Shown one piece after another: positions 9,545 to 17,318 of a stretch of DNA of 64,000 nucleotides. The notes beneath the pieces were generated by a model. It ran no database searches. It was not told the DNA's origin and saw nothing but the letters and a program-made list of their open reading frames with translations. Origin of the DNA: Algoriphagus marinus (GTDB lineage: Bacteria > Bacteroidota > Bacteroidia > Cytophagales > Cyclobacteriaceae). How positions within the stretch are numbered: position 1 is the first letter of the stretch; every line of letters starts with the position of its first letter. Position numbers and translations under genes: made by a program. The stretch lies in assembly GCF_001936475.1 (NCBI RefSeq), contig NZ_MSPQ01000002.1, positions 1 to 64,000 on the forward strand, in the 5' to 3' direction.

Positions 9545-9626
9545 GCGGATGTGGCGAAATTGGTAGACGCACTAGACTTAGGATCTAGCGCCGCGAGGCA
9601 TGGGGGTTCGAGTCCCTCTATCCGCA
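9545..9626 (+). tRNA. tRNA-Leu (anticodon UAG)
   Basis: An 82-base class II tRNA. The acceptor arm GCGGATG pairs with TATCCGC (last pair G-U), with discriminator A and no encoded CCA. The anticodon stem CTAGA/TCTAG encloses CTTAGGA with anticodon TAG at 9579-9581, reading CUA and probably other CUN codons. A variable arm and the T-arm GGGTTCGAGTCCC are present. Trigger factor follows on the same strand. Confidence 0.97.
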
Positions 9627-9711
9627 CGATTACCGAACCCTCAATCACTAGACTGTTTACAGAAAAGTGATTGGGGGTTTTTAGTTAAACTTCATTTTAA
9701 ATTTTAGAGCC

Positions 9712-11037
9712 TTGGAAATCACACTAGACAAGCATTCAGCAAATCAAGCTTCAATTAAAATTAAATTATCCGAAGCAGATTACCAACCTAAGGTAGAGGC
9801 AAAACTTAAGGATTATGCCAAAAAAGCCAACATCAAAGGGTTCAGACCGGGAAAAGCTCCGATCTCTATGGTAAAAAACATGTATGGCACTTCTGTTTTG
9901 GTAGAAGAAATCAATACCATACTTGGTGAATCGCTCAATAACTACATCAAAGAGCAAACTTTTAAGATCCTTGGGGATCCACTTCCAGTAGCGCAAAATG
10001 AAACTCAAATCGATTGGAAAACCCAAAAAGATTTTGATTTCGAGTACAAAATAGGATTTGTAGAAAACATCTCCCTGCCGCTTGACAAGATCAATGCGAC
10101 AAAATATAGTATAAAAGTTGATGATAAATTGGTCAATGAAACTTTGGAAAACCTTGTTTCTCAATATGGTAACAGTACAAATCCAGAAGTAAGCGAAGCT
10201 ACTGATTCAATCTATGGAGATTTAAAGTGTGAGGCTGCTGATTTTTCAAAGTCACTTTCATTGGATCTAACTAAAATCACTAAGAAACTTGCAAGTAAAT
10301 TCACCGGAGTAAGCAAAGATGCTGTGATTGAATTTGAAGATAAGGATATCAAAAAAGGACAGTGGGAAGAGGCGTTTGGATTGGAAGAGGAAGAAGCTTC
10401 AAAATTGGAAGGAACTTTAACTTTCACTATAAAAAACATCAACAGAACTGAGAAAGCTGAAATGAACCAAGAGTTCTTTGACAAGATTTTCGGTCCTGGT
10501 GTAGTTTCATCTGAAGAAGAATTCATCGCTAAAGTAAAAGAAACACTTCAAGGAAATTATGATCGCGAATCCAAAGTGTTTACAGAGGAAGAATTGAAAA
10601 AAGTTCTTACTGAAAATGCCAAAATAGATTTACCTGAAGATTTCTTGAAAGAGTGGCTTTTAGAAGCTAACAAAGGAAAAGTGACTCAGGAAGATGTTGA
10701 TAAAGAATTCCCTCTTTATGCAAAGCAATTGACTTGGTCCTTGATATCCAATTTCCTTGCAACTGAAAACAAGATTCAAGCTGAGCATCAGGATGTGTTG
10801 GATAAAACCAAGCAAATGGTAAGAGAGCAGTTTGCTTCTTCCGGTTTGGGATCTCAAATGGAAGACAGTATGGACATGTTTGTAGACAATTACCTGAAAG
10901 GTGAAGAAGGTCAGAACTATATGAATATGCTTACTTCAGTTCAAAATGATAAAGTCCTTTCTTTTGTACAGGATAGCATCAAACTCAGCGAAAAAGAAAT
11001 AAGCATTGATGAGTTTAAGGAACTTTTAGAAAATTAA
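9712..11037 (+). CDS. tig: Trigger factor (ribosome-associated chaperone)
   Basis: Trigger factor binds ribosomal protein L23 at the exit tunnel and shields nascent chains. The 441-residue protein begins MEITLDKHSANQ and carries the ribosome-docking signature GFRPGKAP at residues 43-50. The middle PPIase region is diverged, as is usual in this phylum, and the C-terminal part is mostly helical. The start codon is TTG; no ATG in frame would keep the conserved first residues. It is followed by a terminator and then clpP-clpX, the classic tig-clpP-clpX order. It may be cotranscribed with the tRNA-Leu 86 bases upstream. Confidence 0.96.
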   Translation: MEITLDKHSANQASIKIKLSEADYQPKVEAKLKDYAKKANIKGFRPGKAPISMVKNMYGTSVLVEEINTILGESLNNYIKEQTFKILGDPLPVAQNETQIDWKTQKDFDFEYKIGFVENISLPLDKINATKYSIKVDDKLVNETLENLVSQYGNSTNPEVSEATDSIYGDLKCEAADFSKSLSLDLTKITKKLASKFTGVSKDAVIEFEDKDIKKGQWEEAFGLEEEEASKLEGTLTFTIKNINRTEKAEMNQEFFDKIFGPGVVSSEEEFIAKVKETLQGNYDRESKVFTEEELKKVLTENAKIDLPEDFLKEWLLEANKGKVTQEDVDKEFPLYAKQLTWSLISNFLATENKIQAEHQDVLDKTKQMVREQFASSGLGSQMEDSMDMFVDNYLKGEEGQNYMNMLTSVQNDKVLSFVQDSIKLSEKEISIDEFKELLEN

Positions 11038-11059
11038 TTCGCTTAAATCAACAGAAAAA

Positions 11060-11089
11060 AGTCCTTATTTAAGGGCTTTTTTTATTTTT
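11060..11089 (+). terminator. Terminator after tig
   Basis: AGTCCTT and AAGGGCT form a 7-bp stem with one G-U pair around ATTT, followed by a T-rich run. It separates tig from clpP 22 bases downstream and is probably partial, or clpP has its own promoter overlapping it. Confidence 0.75.
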
Positions 11090-11111
11090 GCTTACTACAA
11101 CTACTTGAAAG

Positions 11112-11786
11112 ATGATCAACAAAGAAGAATTCAGAAAATACGCCATTCACAATCAAGGCGTCAGCGGAACAGCTTTTGACCAATATACTCAGCATATTGA
11201 AAACATGACCCGTTCAGTGATCGAGGAGCGCCCTCAAAATTTTAGAGAAATCGATGTTTTCTCTCGCTTGATCATGGACAGAATCATTTTCTTAGGAACA
11301 GGGATTGATGACCATGTTGCCAACATCATCGTTGCACAACTTTTATTCCTTGAATCTGTAGATTCTAAAAAAGATGTCTTGCTGTATGTAAATAGCCCAG
11401 GAGGATCTGTAACCGCAGGTCTTGGAATCTATGACACGATGCAATATATCGGTCCTGATGTAGCTACAATCTGTACCGGTATCGCGGCCTCTATGGGAGC
11501 AGTTTTACTAGCTGGCGGTGCAAAGGAGAAAAGATCTGCATTAAAGCATGCTAGAGTAATGATCCATCAGCCATCAGGGGGAATGCAAGGACAATCCAGA
11601 GATATGGAAATATCACTTAAATTAATCTTGTCTATGCGTCAGGAATTATATCAGATTTTAGCTGATCATACTGGAAAATCTTTTGATGAAATCGAGCGTG
11701 ATTCAGATAGAGATTATTGGTTAAAAGCTCCTGAAGCAAAGGAGTATGGATTAATTGATGAAGTTTTAGTAAAAAAACCAATATAA
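11112..11786 (+). CDS. clpP: ATP-dependent Clp protease proteolytic subunit
   Basis: ClpP forms the double-ring peptidase chamber that degrades proteins unfolded by ClpX or other Clp ATPases. The 224 residues include a short N-terminal propeptide-like stretch and the catalytic triad Ser127 (IAASMGA), His152 (MIHQPSGG) and Asp201 (RDSDRDYW). The oxyanion-region motif VNSPGGSV is at 93-100. The gene runs straight into clpX with the stop and start overlapping in TAATG, so the two subunits are translationally coupled. Cytoplasmic. Confidence 0.98.
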   Translation: MINKEEFRKYAIHNQGVSGTAFDQYTQHIENMTRSVIEERPQNFREIDVFSRLIMDRIIFLGTGIDDHVANIIVAQLLFLESVDSKKDVLLYVNSPGGSVTAGLGIYDTMQYIGPDVATICTGIAASMGAVLLAGGAKEKRSALKHARVMIHQPSGGMQGQSRDMEISLKLILSMRQELYQILADHTGKSFDEIERDSDRDYWLKAPEAKEYGLIDEVLVKKPI

Positions 11787-13009
11787 TGGCTCAAGTAACC
11801 TGCTCGTTTTGCGGCAGAAACAAAAAAGATGTTGATTTAATGGTGTCGGGTATTTCTGCCCACATCTGTAATCACTGCATCGAACAAGCTCATCTAATCT
11901 TAGGAGAGGAAGAGAAAACCGTAAAACCTGGTGTAAAACCAAAAATTAAACTCAAAAAACCTAAGGAACTTACCTCCTATTTGGATCAATATGTTATCGG
12001 CCAAGAAGATGCGAAAAAAGTTCTAACCGTAGCTGTCTACAACCATTATAAGCGTCTTTTTCAAAAGGATGAAAAAGATGAGGTGAAGATTGAAAAGTCG
12101 AATATCATCATGGTGGGCGATACGGGTACAGGAAAGACTTATCTGGCAAAGACGCTAGCAAAAACCTTGGAAGTGCCTTTTTGCATAGCCGATGCAACTG
12201 TTCTAACTGAGGCTGGCTATGTTGGAGAAGATGTCGAAAGCATACTTACAAGATTGCTTCAAGCAGCTGACTACAATGTAGAAGCAGCCGAAAAGGGAAT
12301 CGTTTACATCGATGAGTTGGATAAAGTTGCCAGAAAGTCAGACAATCCATCTATCACTCGGGATGTTAGTGGCGAGGGAGTACAGCAAGCTTTATTGAAG
12401 CTATTGGAAGGGACTGTAGTGAACGTTCCCCCACAAGGCGGGAGAAAGCATCCCGATCAAAAAATGATTGCTGTGAACACAGAGAATATTCTTTTCATCT
12501 GCGGTGGTGCCTTTGACGGAATTACCCGTCATATTGGAAAGCGATTGAATACTCAGCCGATGGGCTTCAGTAAAAATACAGGTGCAATAGAAGCTGATCG
12601 AGAGAATCTACTTCAATATGTCACTGCCCAAGATTTAAAGGCATTTGGATTAATTCCTGAACTGATTGGAAGACTCCCTGTTTTGACACATTTGGATCCA
12701 TTGGATAGCAGCGCGCTAAAGCAAATCCTAACCGAACCAAAAAATGCTTTGGTAAAGCAGTACACCAAACTTTTAAAAATGGAAGATGTGGATCTTAAAT
12801 TTGAGGAAAGTGGAATTGATTTCATCGTGGAGAAAGCCGTGGAATACAACCTTGGGGCAAGAGGGCTACGTTCGATTTGCGAAGCTATAATCACTGACGC
12901 GATGTATGAACTTCCCTCGGACGATTCCGTGAAGGAACTCGTGATCGATGAAGCATATGCAAAAAGTAAGTTTGATAAATCGAAATTTAAGCGACTTCAG
13001 GTAGCATAA
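11786..13009 (+). CDS. clpX: ClpX ATPase, unfoldase of the ClpXP protease
   Basis: ClpX recognises tagged substrates, unfolds them with ATP and feeds them into ClpP. The 407 residues show the N-terminal zinc-binding domain ([11 protein letters not shown] with CNHC), Walker A GDTGTGKT, the pore loop GYVGEDV, Walker [10 protein letters not shown], the RKH loop (GGRKHPDQ) and sensor 2 GARGLRS. Length and order are standard. The start overlaps the clpP stop by one base. A strong hairpin after the stop ends the tig-clpP-clpX block and faces the convergent GH30 gene. Confidence 0.98.
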   Translation: MAQVTCSFCGRNKKDVDLMVSGISAHICNHCIEQAHLILGEEEKTVKPGVKPKIKLKKPKELTSYLDQYVIGQEDAKKVLTVAVYNHYKRLFQKDEKDEVKIEKSNIIMVGDTGTGKTYLAKTLAKTLEVPFCIADATVLTEAGYVGEDVESILTRLLQAADYNVEAAEKGIVYIDELDKVARKSDNPSITRDVSGEGVQQALLKLLEGTVVNVPPQGGRKHPDQKMIAVNTENILFICGGAFDGITRHIGKRLNTQPMGFSKNTGAIEADRENLLQYVTAQDLKAFGLIPELIGRLPVLTHLDPLDSSALKQILTEPKNALVKQYTKLLKMEDVDLKFEESGIDFIVEKAVEYNLGARGLRSICEAIITDAMYELPSDDSVKELVIDEAYAKSKFDKSKFKRLQVA

Positions 13010-13030
13010 CTTACGAATCATAAACAAAAC

Positions 13031-13070
13031 ATAGCTCGGCAGATTAATTTTTGTCGAGCTATTTTATTTT
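13031..13070 (+). terminator. Terminator after clpX (convergent junction)
   Basis: ATAGCTCGGCA pairs with TGTCGAGCTAT in an 11-bp stem with one G-U pair, followed by TTTTATTTT. The end overlaps the stop codon of the convergent GH30 gene. Confidence 0.82.
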
Positions 13071-14635
13071 GAAGAAAATACTAAAGTCATTATAGATTCA
13101 GCATGCAGATGAAATTTCTCCGGTTCTATTTCAATAGGTTCTAGATTCGAATTTTCATTCGTTAGATATGCTTTCAAAGTGGTGTTTTTTTCAGAGTAAC
13201 CCTCAAGTGAAACACCTAAAATCTCTGAATTAGAATTAATTAAAACCAAGACAATTTCTTTACTTTTTGGGTCTTGGAAACCAGAGGCAAATATCTTTTC
13301 CTGATTTGCAACTGACATTTCGACTCCAATTCTCTCAAACCCTGGACGGATAAATCTGCTAAAATTACCCAAAGCCCAAAGCATTTTACTTTCATAGAAG
13401 TTTCCATCCTCTTTATTTTTATCGATATAGATCAGGCCATCTTTATAATTATACGGTGAAACCGCAATCCACCAATTCCAAGCAGATGCGTTTGAAAAGG
13501 TAAGATCTTGATGAATTACTCTTGCCAAATACAGCGCAGAAGTCATCCCCAAATCTCTTTCATTCCCATTGATCTCTCCCTCGTTTCCACCGAGAATACA
13601 ATATTCAGACATCCAGTACGCGAGCCCCGGAATAGATGAAATTTCATTTGAAAGCTTTACTCTTAAATCTGATGAAGCATCAATTGGACTTGTAGTAAAA
13701 TAACTATGCCCTGAAATCGCCATTGAAACATGATTTAAATCTCCTAGATAATTGGGAGATGACTTATCAAAAAATGTTTTTATCTGCTCACCTCTACTAG
13801 GCTTATCCGCCTTTTCAAATAAGTAATTGATTTTCCCTGCTTCAGCTATATCAATTTTAGCCTTGATATTATTTTCTTCTAATGATTCATTGAGAGTCTT
13901 CACAAGGCTTACAATCTCACTATTCAAATAGGGACTCCCCTCCTGTCCTCCATCTGACCAATCCCATTGAGGCTCGTTGACTGGACTAATATATGTTGGC
14001 TCTAAGCCTAACTGATTCAAACCTAAGAAAACCGAACTGATATAATTTGCAAAATCCTTTGATTTACTTTCATCTAAATTTGATTTCCCATCACTAGAAT
14101 AAGCTTTTCTATTTTTCGTGAATTGAATGGGAGGACTATTTGAGAACAACAGCAATTTTTCAACCCCACTTTCCTTTGCTGCCTTTGCAAACCAAACTTG
14201 GCCAGCAGCCTTCTTCATATCAATATTTCCATTTGTGCCAATAAAGGATTCCGCTCTTCTCCACTCATCTTTAATACCGCTAGCCGCTCCTTGTTCAGCA
14301 CTTCCAGCCCCCAAATTGAATCGCCACATTGACAATCCAATCCCATTGGGTTTGCCGTTTTCCATTTCTTTACTGAAAAGCAAGTTTGCTATTGCTTCTC
14401 TCTTGGTATCCGGCCAATTTCCAACAAATTGAATTGACCAAGCATCTGATGCTCCAAAATGATCAATCGTCTGAAATCCAATCTCTGGTTTCAATTTAAT
14501 TCTTACGGATTGCGGATCACTCGATTGGGGAAAGCAATTAATCGATAAAAATAGAAGTACAGAAAAGAAAATATTTTGAAAAAAGCGAGATAGGATCATT
14601 AATAAAAATAGCAAATGGCCCTTAAAAATTCTCAA
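13064..14635 (-). CDS. Secreted GH30-family glycoside hydrolase
   Basis: This 523-residue enzyme resembles glycoside hydrolase family 30, retaining enzymes with a (beta/alpha)8 barrel plus a side beta domain; bacterial members cleave beta-1,6-galactan, beta-glucan, xylan or related glycans. It has an N-terminal signal region, the fold opening GFQTIDHFGASDAW, acid/base Glu221 in SPVNEPQW and nucleophile Glu344 in WMSEYCILGG. The substrate cannot be decided; similarity in style to endo-beta-1,6-galactanases is only an impression. The Met at 14599 is an alternative start giving a more usual signal peptide. There is no T9SS sorting domain and no neighbouring sugar-uptake gene: it sits between clpX and lpxB, an odd place for a polysaccharide enzyme. 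Confidence 0.87.
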   Translation of the reverse strand: MRIFKGHLLFLLMILSRFFQNIFFSVLLFLSINCFPQSSDPQSVRIKLKPEIGFQTIDHFGASDAWSIQFVGNWPDTKREAIANLLFSKEMENGKPNGIGLSMWRFNLGAGSAEQGAASGIKDEWRRAESFIGTNGNIDMKKAAGQVWFAKAAKESGVEKLLLFSNSPPIQFTKNRKAYSSDGKSNLDESKSKDFANYISSVFLGLNQLGLEPTYISPVNEPQWDWSDGGQEGSPYLNSEIVSLVKTLNESLEENNIKAKIDIAEAGKINYLFEKADKPSRGEQIKTFFDKSSPNYLGDLNHVSMAISGHSYFTTSPIDASSDLRVKLSNEISSIPGLAYWMSEYCILGGNEGEINGNERDLGMTSALYLARVIHQDLTFSNASAWNWWIAVSPYNYKDGLIYIDKNKEDGNFYESKMLWALGNFSRFIRPGFERIGVEMSVANQEKIFASGFQDPKSKEIVLVLINSNSEILGVSLEGYSEKNTTLKAYLTNENSNLEPIEIEPEKFHLHAESIMTLVFSSK

Positions 14636-14660
14636 TTCATCATTCTAAATCACATATTCT

Positions 14661-15773
14661 TTAAGATAATGAGTTCAAAATCAATTCAGCTGCATTTTTT
14701 GAAGCAGAAGTTTCTCCCAATTTCTCTTTTATCAAATCGTAACCCTGAAGCATTTGGCCTTTGTAAACCTGATTGGAAAGAATCATGGTCAATTCATTCT
14801 TTAAGTTCTCTACAGAAAAATCTCTTTGTATTAACTCTTTTACCACTTCTCTCTCTGCAATCAGATTTACAAGAGAAATATAGGGTACACGAATCAAATT
14901 CTTGGCAATAGCATAGGATACTGTACTAGTCCTATACACTACAATCTGCGGCACTCTAAATAAAGCCGTCTCTAAAGTGGCGGTGCCCGAAGTAACTACT
15001 GCAGCAATAGCATGAGATAAAAGATCATAAGTCTGGTCAAAAATCACCCTGATACCTGCATCTATTCCTCGCTGGTAAATCTCAGTGCCGAGATCATGTA
15101 GTCCGGCAATGACAAATTGAGCATTGGGAAATTCTTTTACCAATGCTATCATTTTATCAAGCATTGCATTTATTTCTTGAGGTCTACTTCCAGGAAGTAA
15201 AGCAACAATAGGTTGATAGCCTATTTCATTTTTTTGAAAAAAGAATTCATGAGGTCTAAACTTCTTGATTTCATCAAAAAGTGGATTTCCAACATATTGA
15301 ACTTTCATTTCATACTTTTCGAAGTAAGCAGGTTCAAATGGGAGAATAGAATAAATATGATCTGTAGAAGCTTTGAGTTTTAAAGCTCTTTTTTGGTTCC
15401 AAGCCCAAACTTTTGGAGGAATATAATAATGAACAGGAATATTTAATTCTTTTACAAATGCTGCAATTCTCATATTAAAACCTCCATAATCCACCAATAT
15501 AATTGCATCAGGTCTAAAAGTACTGATATCATTCTTTATCAATCGAAGGTATTTAAGCACTTTTCTAAAGCCCAAGACAACCTCTAAAAATCCCATCAGA
15601 GCTACTTCCGAATAATCTACAAGCAGATCAACACCTGCCTCAGCAGAGTAACTCCCACCCATTCCTCTGAACGAAAGAGTTTCATCCAATTCTTTCATGG
15701 CCAATACAAGATTGGAAGCGTGAAGGTCTCCGGAACGCTCTCCGGATATGATATAGATATTTTTCGGACTCAA
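14661..15773 (-). CDS. lpxB: Lipid-A-disaccharide synthase
   Basis: LpxB condenses UDP-2,3-diacylglucosamine with lipid X to form the lipid A disaccharide at the inner face of the cytoplasmic membrane. The 370 residues start with IYIISGERSGDLHASNL and contain RGMGG, the FLEVVLG segment, YYIPPKVWAWNQKRA, LPFEPAYF and YVGNPLFDE, all family hallmarks. The predicted start is TTG; no ATG occurs upstream in frame before homology begins. A terminator lies between it and the QueD-like gene upstream, and the GH30 gene follows at short distance downstream. Confidence 0.96.
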   Translation of the reverse strand: MSPKNIYIISGERSGDLHASNLVLAMKELDETLSFRGMGGSYSAEAGVDLLVDYSEVALMGFLEVVLGFRKVLKYLRLIKNDISTFRPDAIILVDYGGFNMRIAAFVKELNIPVHYYIPPKVWAWNQKRALKLKASTDHIYSILPFEPAYFEKYEMKVQYVGNPLFDEIKKFRPHEFFFQKNEIGYQPIVALLPGSRPQEINAMLDKMIALVKEFPNAQFVIAGLHDLGTEIYQRGIDAGIRVIFDQTYDLLSHAIAAVVTSGTATLETALFRVPQIVVYRTSTVSYAIAKNLIRVPYISLVNLIAEREVVKELIQRDFSVENLKNELTMILSNQVYKGQMLQGYDLIKEKLGETSASKNAAELILNSLS

Positions 15774-15814
15774 AACTTTCTTATTGGTTCTACAGATTGG
15801 ATTTTAAAGCTAAT

Positions 15815-15845
15815 AAAAAAGAGCAGGTGACATGCCCCTGCTCTT
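15815..15845 (-). terminator. Terminator after the queD-like gene
   Basis: On the minus strand AAGAGCAGG pairs perfectly with CCTGCTCTT around a nine-base loop, followed by TTTTTTATT. It lies 33 bases beyond the QueD-like stop. Confidence 0.85.
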
Positions 15846-15877
15846 ATTCTTATATCCTTTTTCTTTCTTAAAAGGGA

Positions 15878-16297
15878 CTATTCTCCCAAGTACTCCACAA
15901 AATTCCTTGGAGTTTCGTAAAGTGTCAATTTATACAATTTTCCATTTGGGGTGATTTCTTTGATGGCTGGCTCCAATATTTTCCAAAACTCCATTACCAA
16001 ATTTTCACAGCTTGCTAACTTCCCAAACATGAAATCTACATCCAAATTCAAGTTTTTATGATCTACACGATCAATTACTAATGATTTGATTACGTTACTC
16101 AGTTTCTTGAGATCTACCACAAAACCAGTCTCTGGATCCGGAATGCCTTTAACAGTGACTATCAATTCAAAATTATGGCCATGCCAGTTGACATTAGCAC
16201 AAGGTCCAAAAACCTCAATATTCTTCTCCTCAGACCACTTTGGATTCCAGAGCTTATGTGCCGCGTTGAAATGTTCCTTTCTACTAACGTAAATCAT
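15878..16297 (-). CDS. 6-carboxytetrahydropterin synthase (QueD/PTPS family)
   Basis: This 139-residue enzyme belongs to the 6-pyruvoyl-tetrahydropterin synthase fold. The zinc ligands are His14 (FNAAHKL) and His39/His41 (NWHGHNF), the catalytic Cys is Cys33 (FGPCAN), and the C-terminal ETPRNFVEY holds the pterin-anchoring Glu. In bacteria this family mostly makes 6-carboxy-tetrahydropterin for queuosine, and the next enzyme, QueE, is encoded at 28562-29188 in this window, which supports QueD. A pterin-reductive or folate-related role cannot be excluded. It is a single-gene unit with its own terminator and a plausible promoter just upstream. Confidence 0.88.
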   Translation of the reverse strand: MIYVSRKEHFNAAHKLWNPKWSEEKNIEVFGPCANVNWHGHNFELIVTVKGIPDPETGFVVDLKKLSNVIKSLVIDRVDHKNLNLDVDFMFGKLASCENLVMEFWKILEPAIKEITPNGKLYKLTLYETPRNFVEYLGE

Positions 16298-16316
16298 TAC
16301 TTTTTCAAATTGGCTG

Positions 16317-16324
16317 CAAAGTTA
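16317..16324 (-). promoter_or_regulatory. Probable -7 element before the queD-like gene
   Basis: On the minus strand the bases read TAACTTTG, matching TAnnTTTG, about 20 bases before the ATG at 16297. No TTG stands at the expected -33 distance, so the call rests on the -7 box alone. Confidence 0.42.
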
Positions 16325-16369
16325 TGGAAAAGAAAATAGATTTAGAATTTCTCCTTTGAAATACACTTC

Positions 16370-16480
16370 ATGAAAAGCCCATGACGAGCGACCGACTTAC
16401 AGGGGAATAATTATTCAGGGCATTCTCCCGATTCTCGGGACAGGCTATATGACCATTAAAAAAACAATTTTAAACAGATG
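16370..16480 (+). repeat. ATGAAA-bounded repeat, copy B1 (type 2)
   Basis: Starts ATGAAAAGCCCATGACG and ends at the ATG that begins copy B2, so two units are joined head to tail at a shared ATGAAA. It has a short stem CCCGA-TTC-TCGGG. It matches copy C1 (44143-44234) in the start, in CAGGGGAAT and in GGCATTC. Confidence 0.85.
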
Positions 16481-16586
16481 AAATCGAGCATGATGCAAGC
16501 GACACACACTGGGATGATTATTAACCAAACGAGATTCCTCCCGATAGCTATCGGGATGACCTATAAAAACAAATTATAAACACATG
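16478..16586 (+). repeat. ATGAAA-bounded repeat, copy B2 (type 1)
   Basis: Starts ATGAAATCGAGCATGA and ends TAAACACATGAAA. Inside is the perfect 16-base palindrome CCCGATAGCTATCGGG, also in copy D. A 33-codon frame (MKSSMMQATHTG...) runs from the first ATG to the TAA at 16577-16579, four bases before the terminal ATG. Here the terminal ATG abuts a terminator and starts no gene. Confidence 0.9.
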
Positions 16587-16616
16587 AAAAAGCCTGATTA
16601 AAAAATCAGGCTTTTT
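16587..16616. terminator. Bidirectional terminator
   Basis: AAAAAGCCTGAT and ATCAGGCTTTTT form a 12-bp perfect stem around TAAAAA, with As before and Ts after, so it can work on both strands. It ends the minus-strand gene 16619-17317 and abuts repeat copy B2. Confidence 0.88.
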
Positions 16617-16618
16617 GA

Positions 16619-17317
16619 CTAGGCTTCATTAAGCTTTTGAAAGAAAATAACCATATGATCCTCTCGGCCTAAATCTAGTTTATTATCCTTAACTATAGCT
16701 TTTCCTTTTTCTTGATCTTCTTCTCTTAAGGATTTGATCAAATTATTTGTTCTTGTTCGAACAGATTCCACATTTTCATCGGAATCTATTAAATAATAAG
16801 TTTCTTCAAAGACAAACATCCTTCCGGGAGTAGGTGCGTAACTGTTTTTAGGTGGAGTTACTAGATCAGAATAGAATCTTCTAATCAGAGTGTACTTACT
16901 TCCTTCAGCAATTACATTTACAAAATCCTTAGGACCAACACCGGGCACAAAATCAAATCCCTTTTTTACCAAAAGGCGAGTCAACATCCCTGGAGTACCA
17001 TTAGCCAATAGAATAGAAGGCCTTTCTAAAATGGCATATTCTACATAATCTTTATTCAAAAAGATTTTGTTACCAGCCTCGTTGATGACTTCTAATTCAT
17101 TATCATGAACATTAAACTTGTAGGCTACATTCTCTTTTAATCCGGCATTGGTAGTACCAATATCAGCACGAGCCCACTCGTCGAAAAGATATGGCGATCC
17201 GTCTATTTCAGTATATGAAGTGATTCGAGCAGGAGCTCCATTCATATCTATATTTGAGATTTGTGCAACTGCAAGTTGAGAACAAAACAGCCCTCCAACT
17301 AATAAGATTTTTTTCAT
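16619..17317 (-). CDS. Secreted protein of unknown function
   Basis: I do not recognise this 232-residue protein. It has a signal peptide (MKKILLVGGLFCSQLAVAQ), then a mixed alpha/beta body without cysteines or an evident catalytic motif; one segment reads YKFNVHDNELEVINEAGNKIFL, which suggests a small beta-sheet domain. There is no lipobox and no sorting domain, so it is likely periplasmic. It starts one base after the stop of the subtilase gene, so the two are almost certainly cotranscribed, and a chaperone, inhibitor or accessory role for that protease is possible but unsupported. A bidirectional terminator follows. Confidence 0.8.
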   Translation of the reverse strand: MKKILLVGGLFCSQLAVAQISNIDMNGAPARITSYTEIDGSPYLFDEWARADIGTTNAGLKENVAYKFNVHDNELEVINEAGNKIFLNKDYVEYAILERPSILLANGTPGMLTRLLVKKGFDFVPGVGPKDFVNVIAEGSKYTLIRRFYSDLVTPPKNSYAPTPGRMFVFEETYYLIDSDENVESVRTRTNNLIKSLREEDQEKGKAIVKDNKLDLGREDHMVIFFQKLNEA

Positions 17318-17318
17318 T

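Noticed and set aside
15878-16330. preQ1 riboswitch before the queD-like gene or queE
   Set aside because: No pseudoknot-like leader was seen; both leaders are short and AT-rich.
16584-16601. Tiny frame MKKPD at the end of repeat B2
   Set aside because: Five codons made by the repeat end and a terminator stem.
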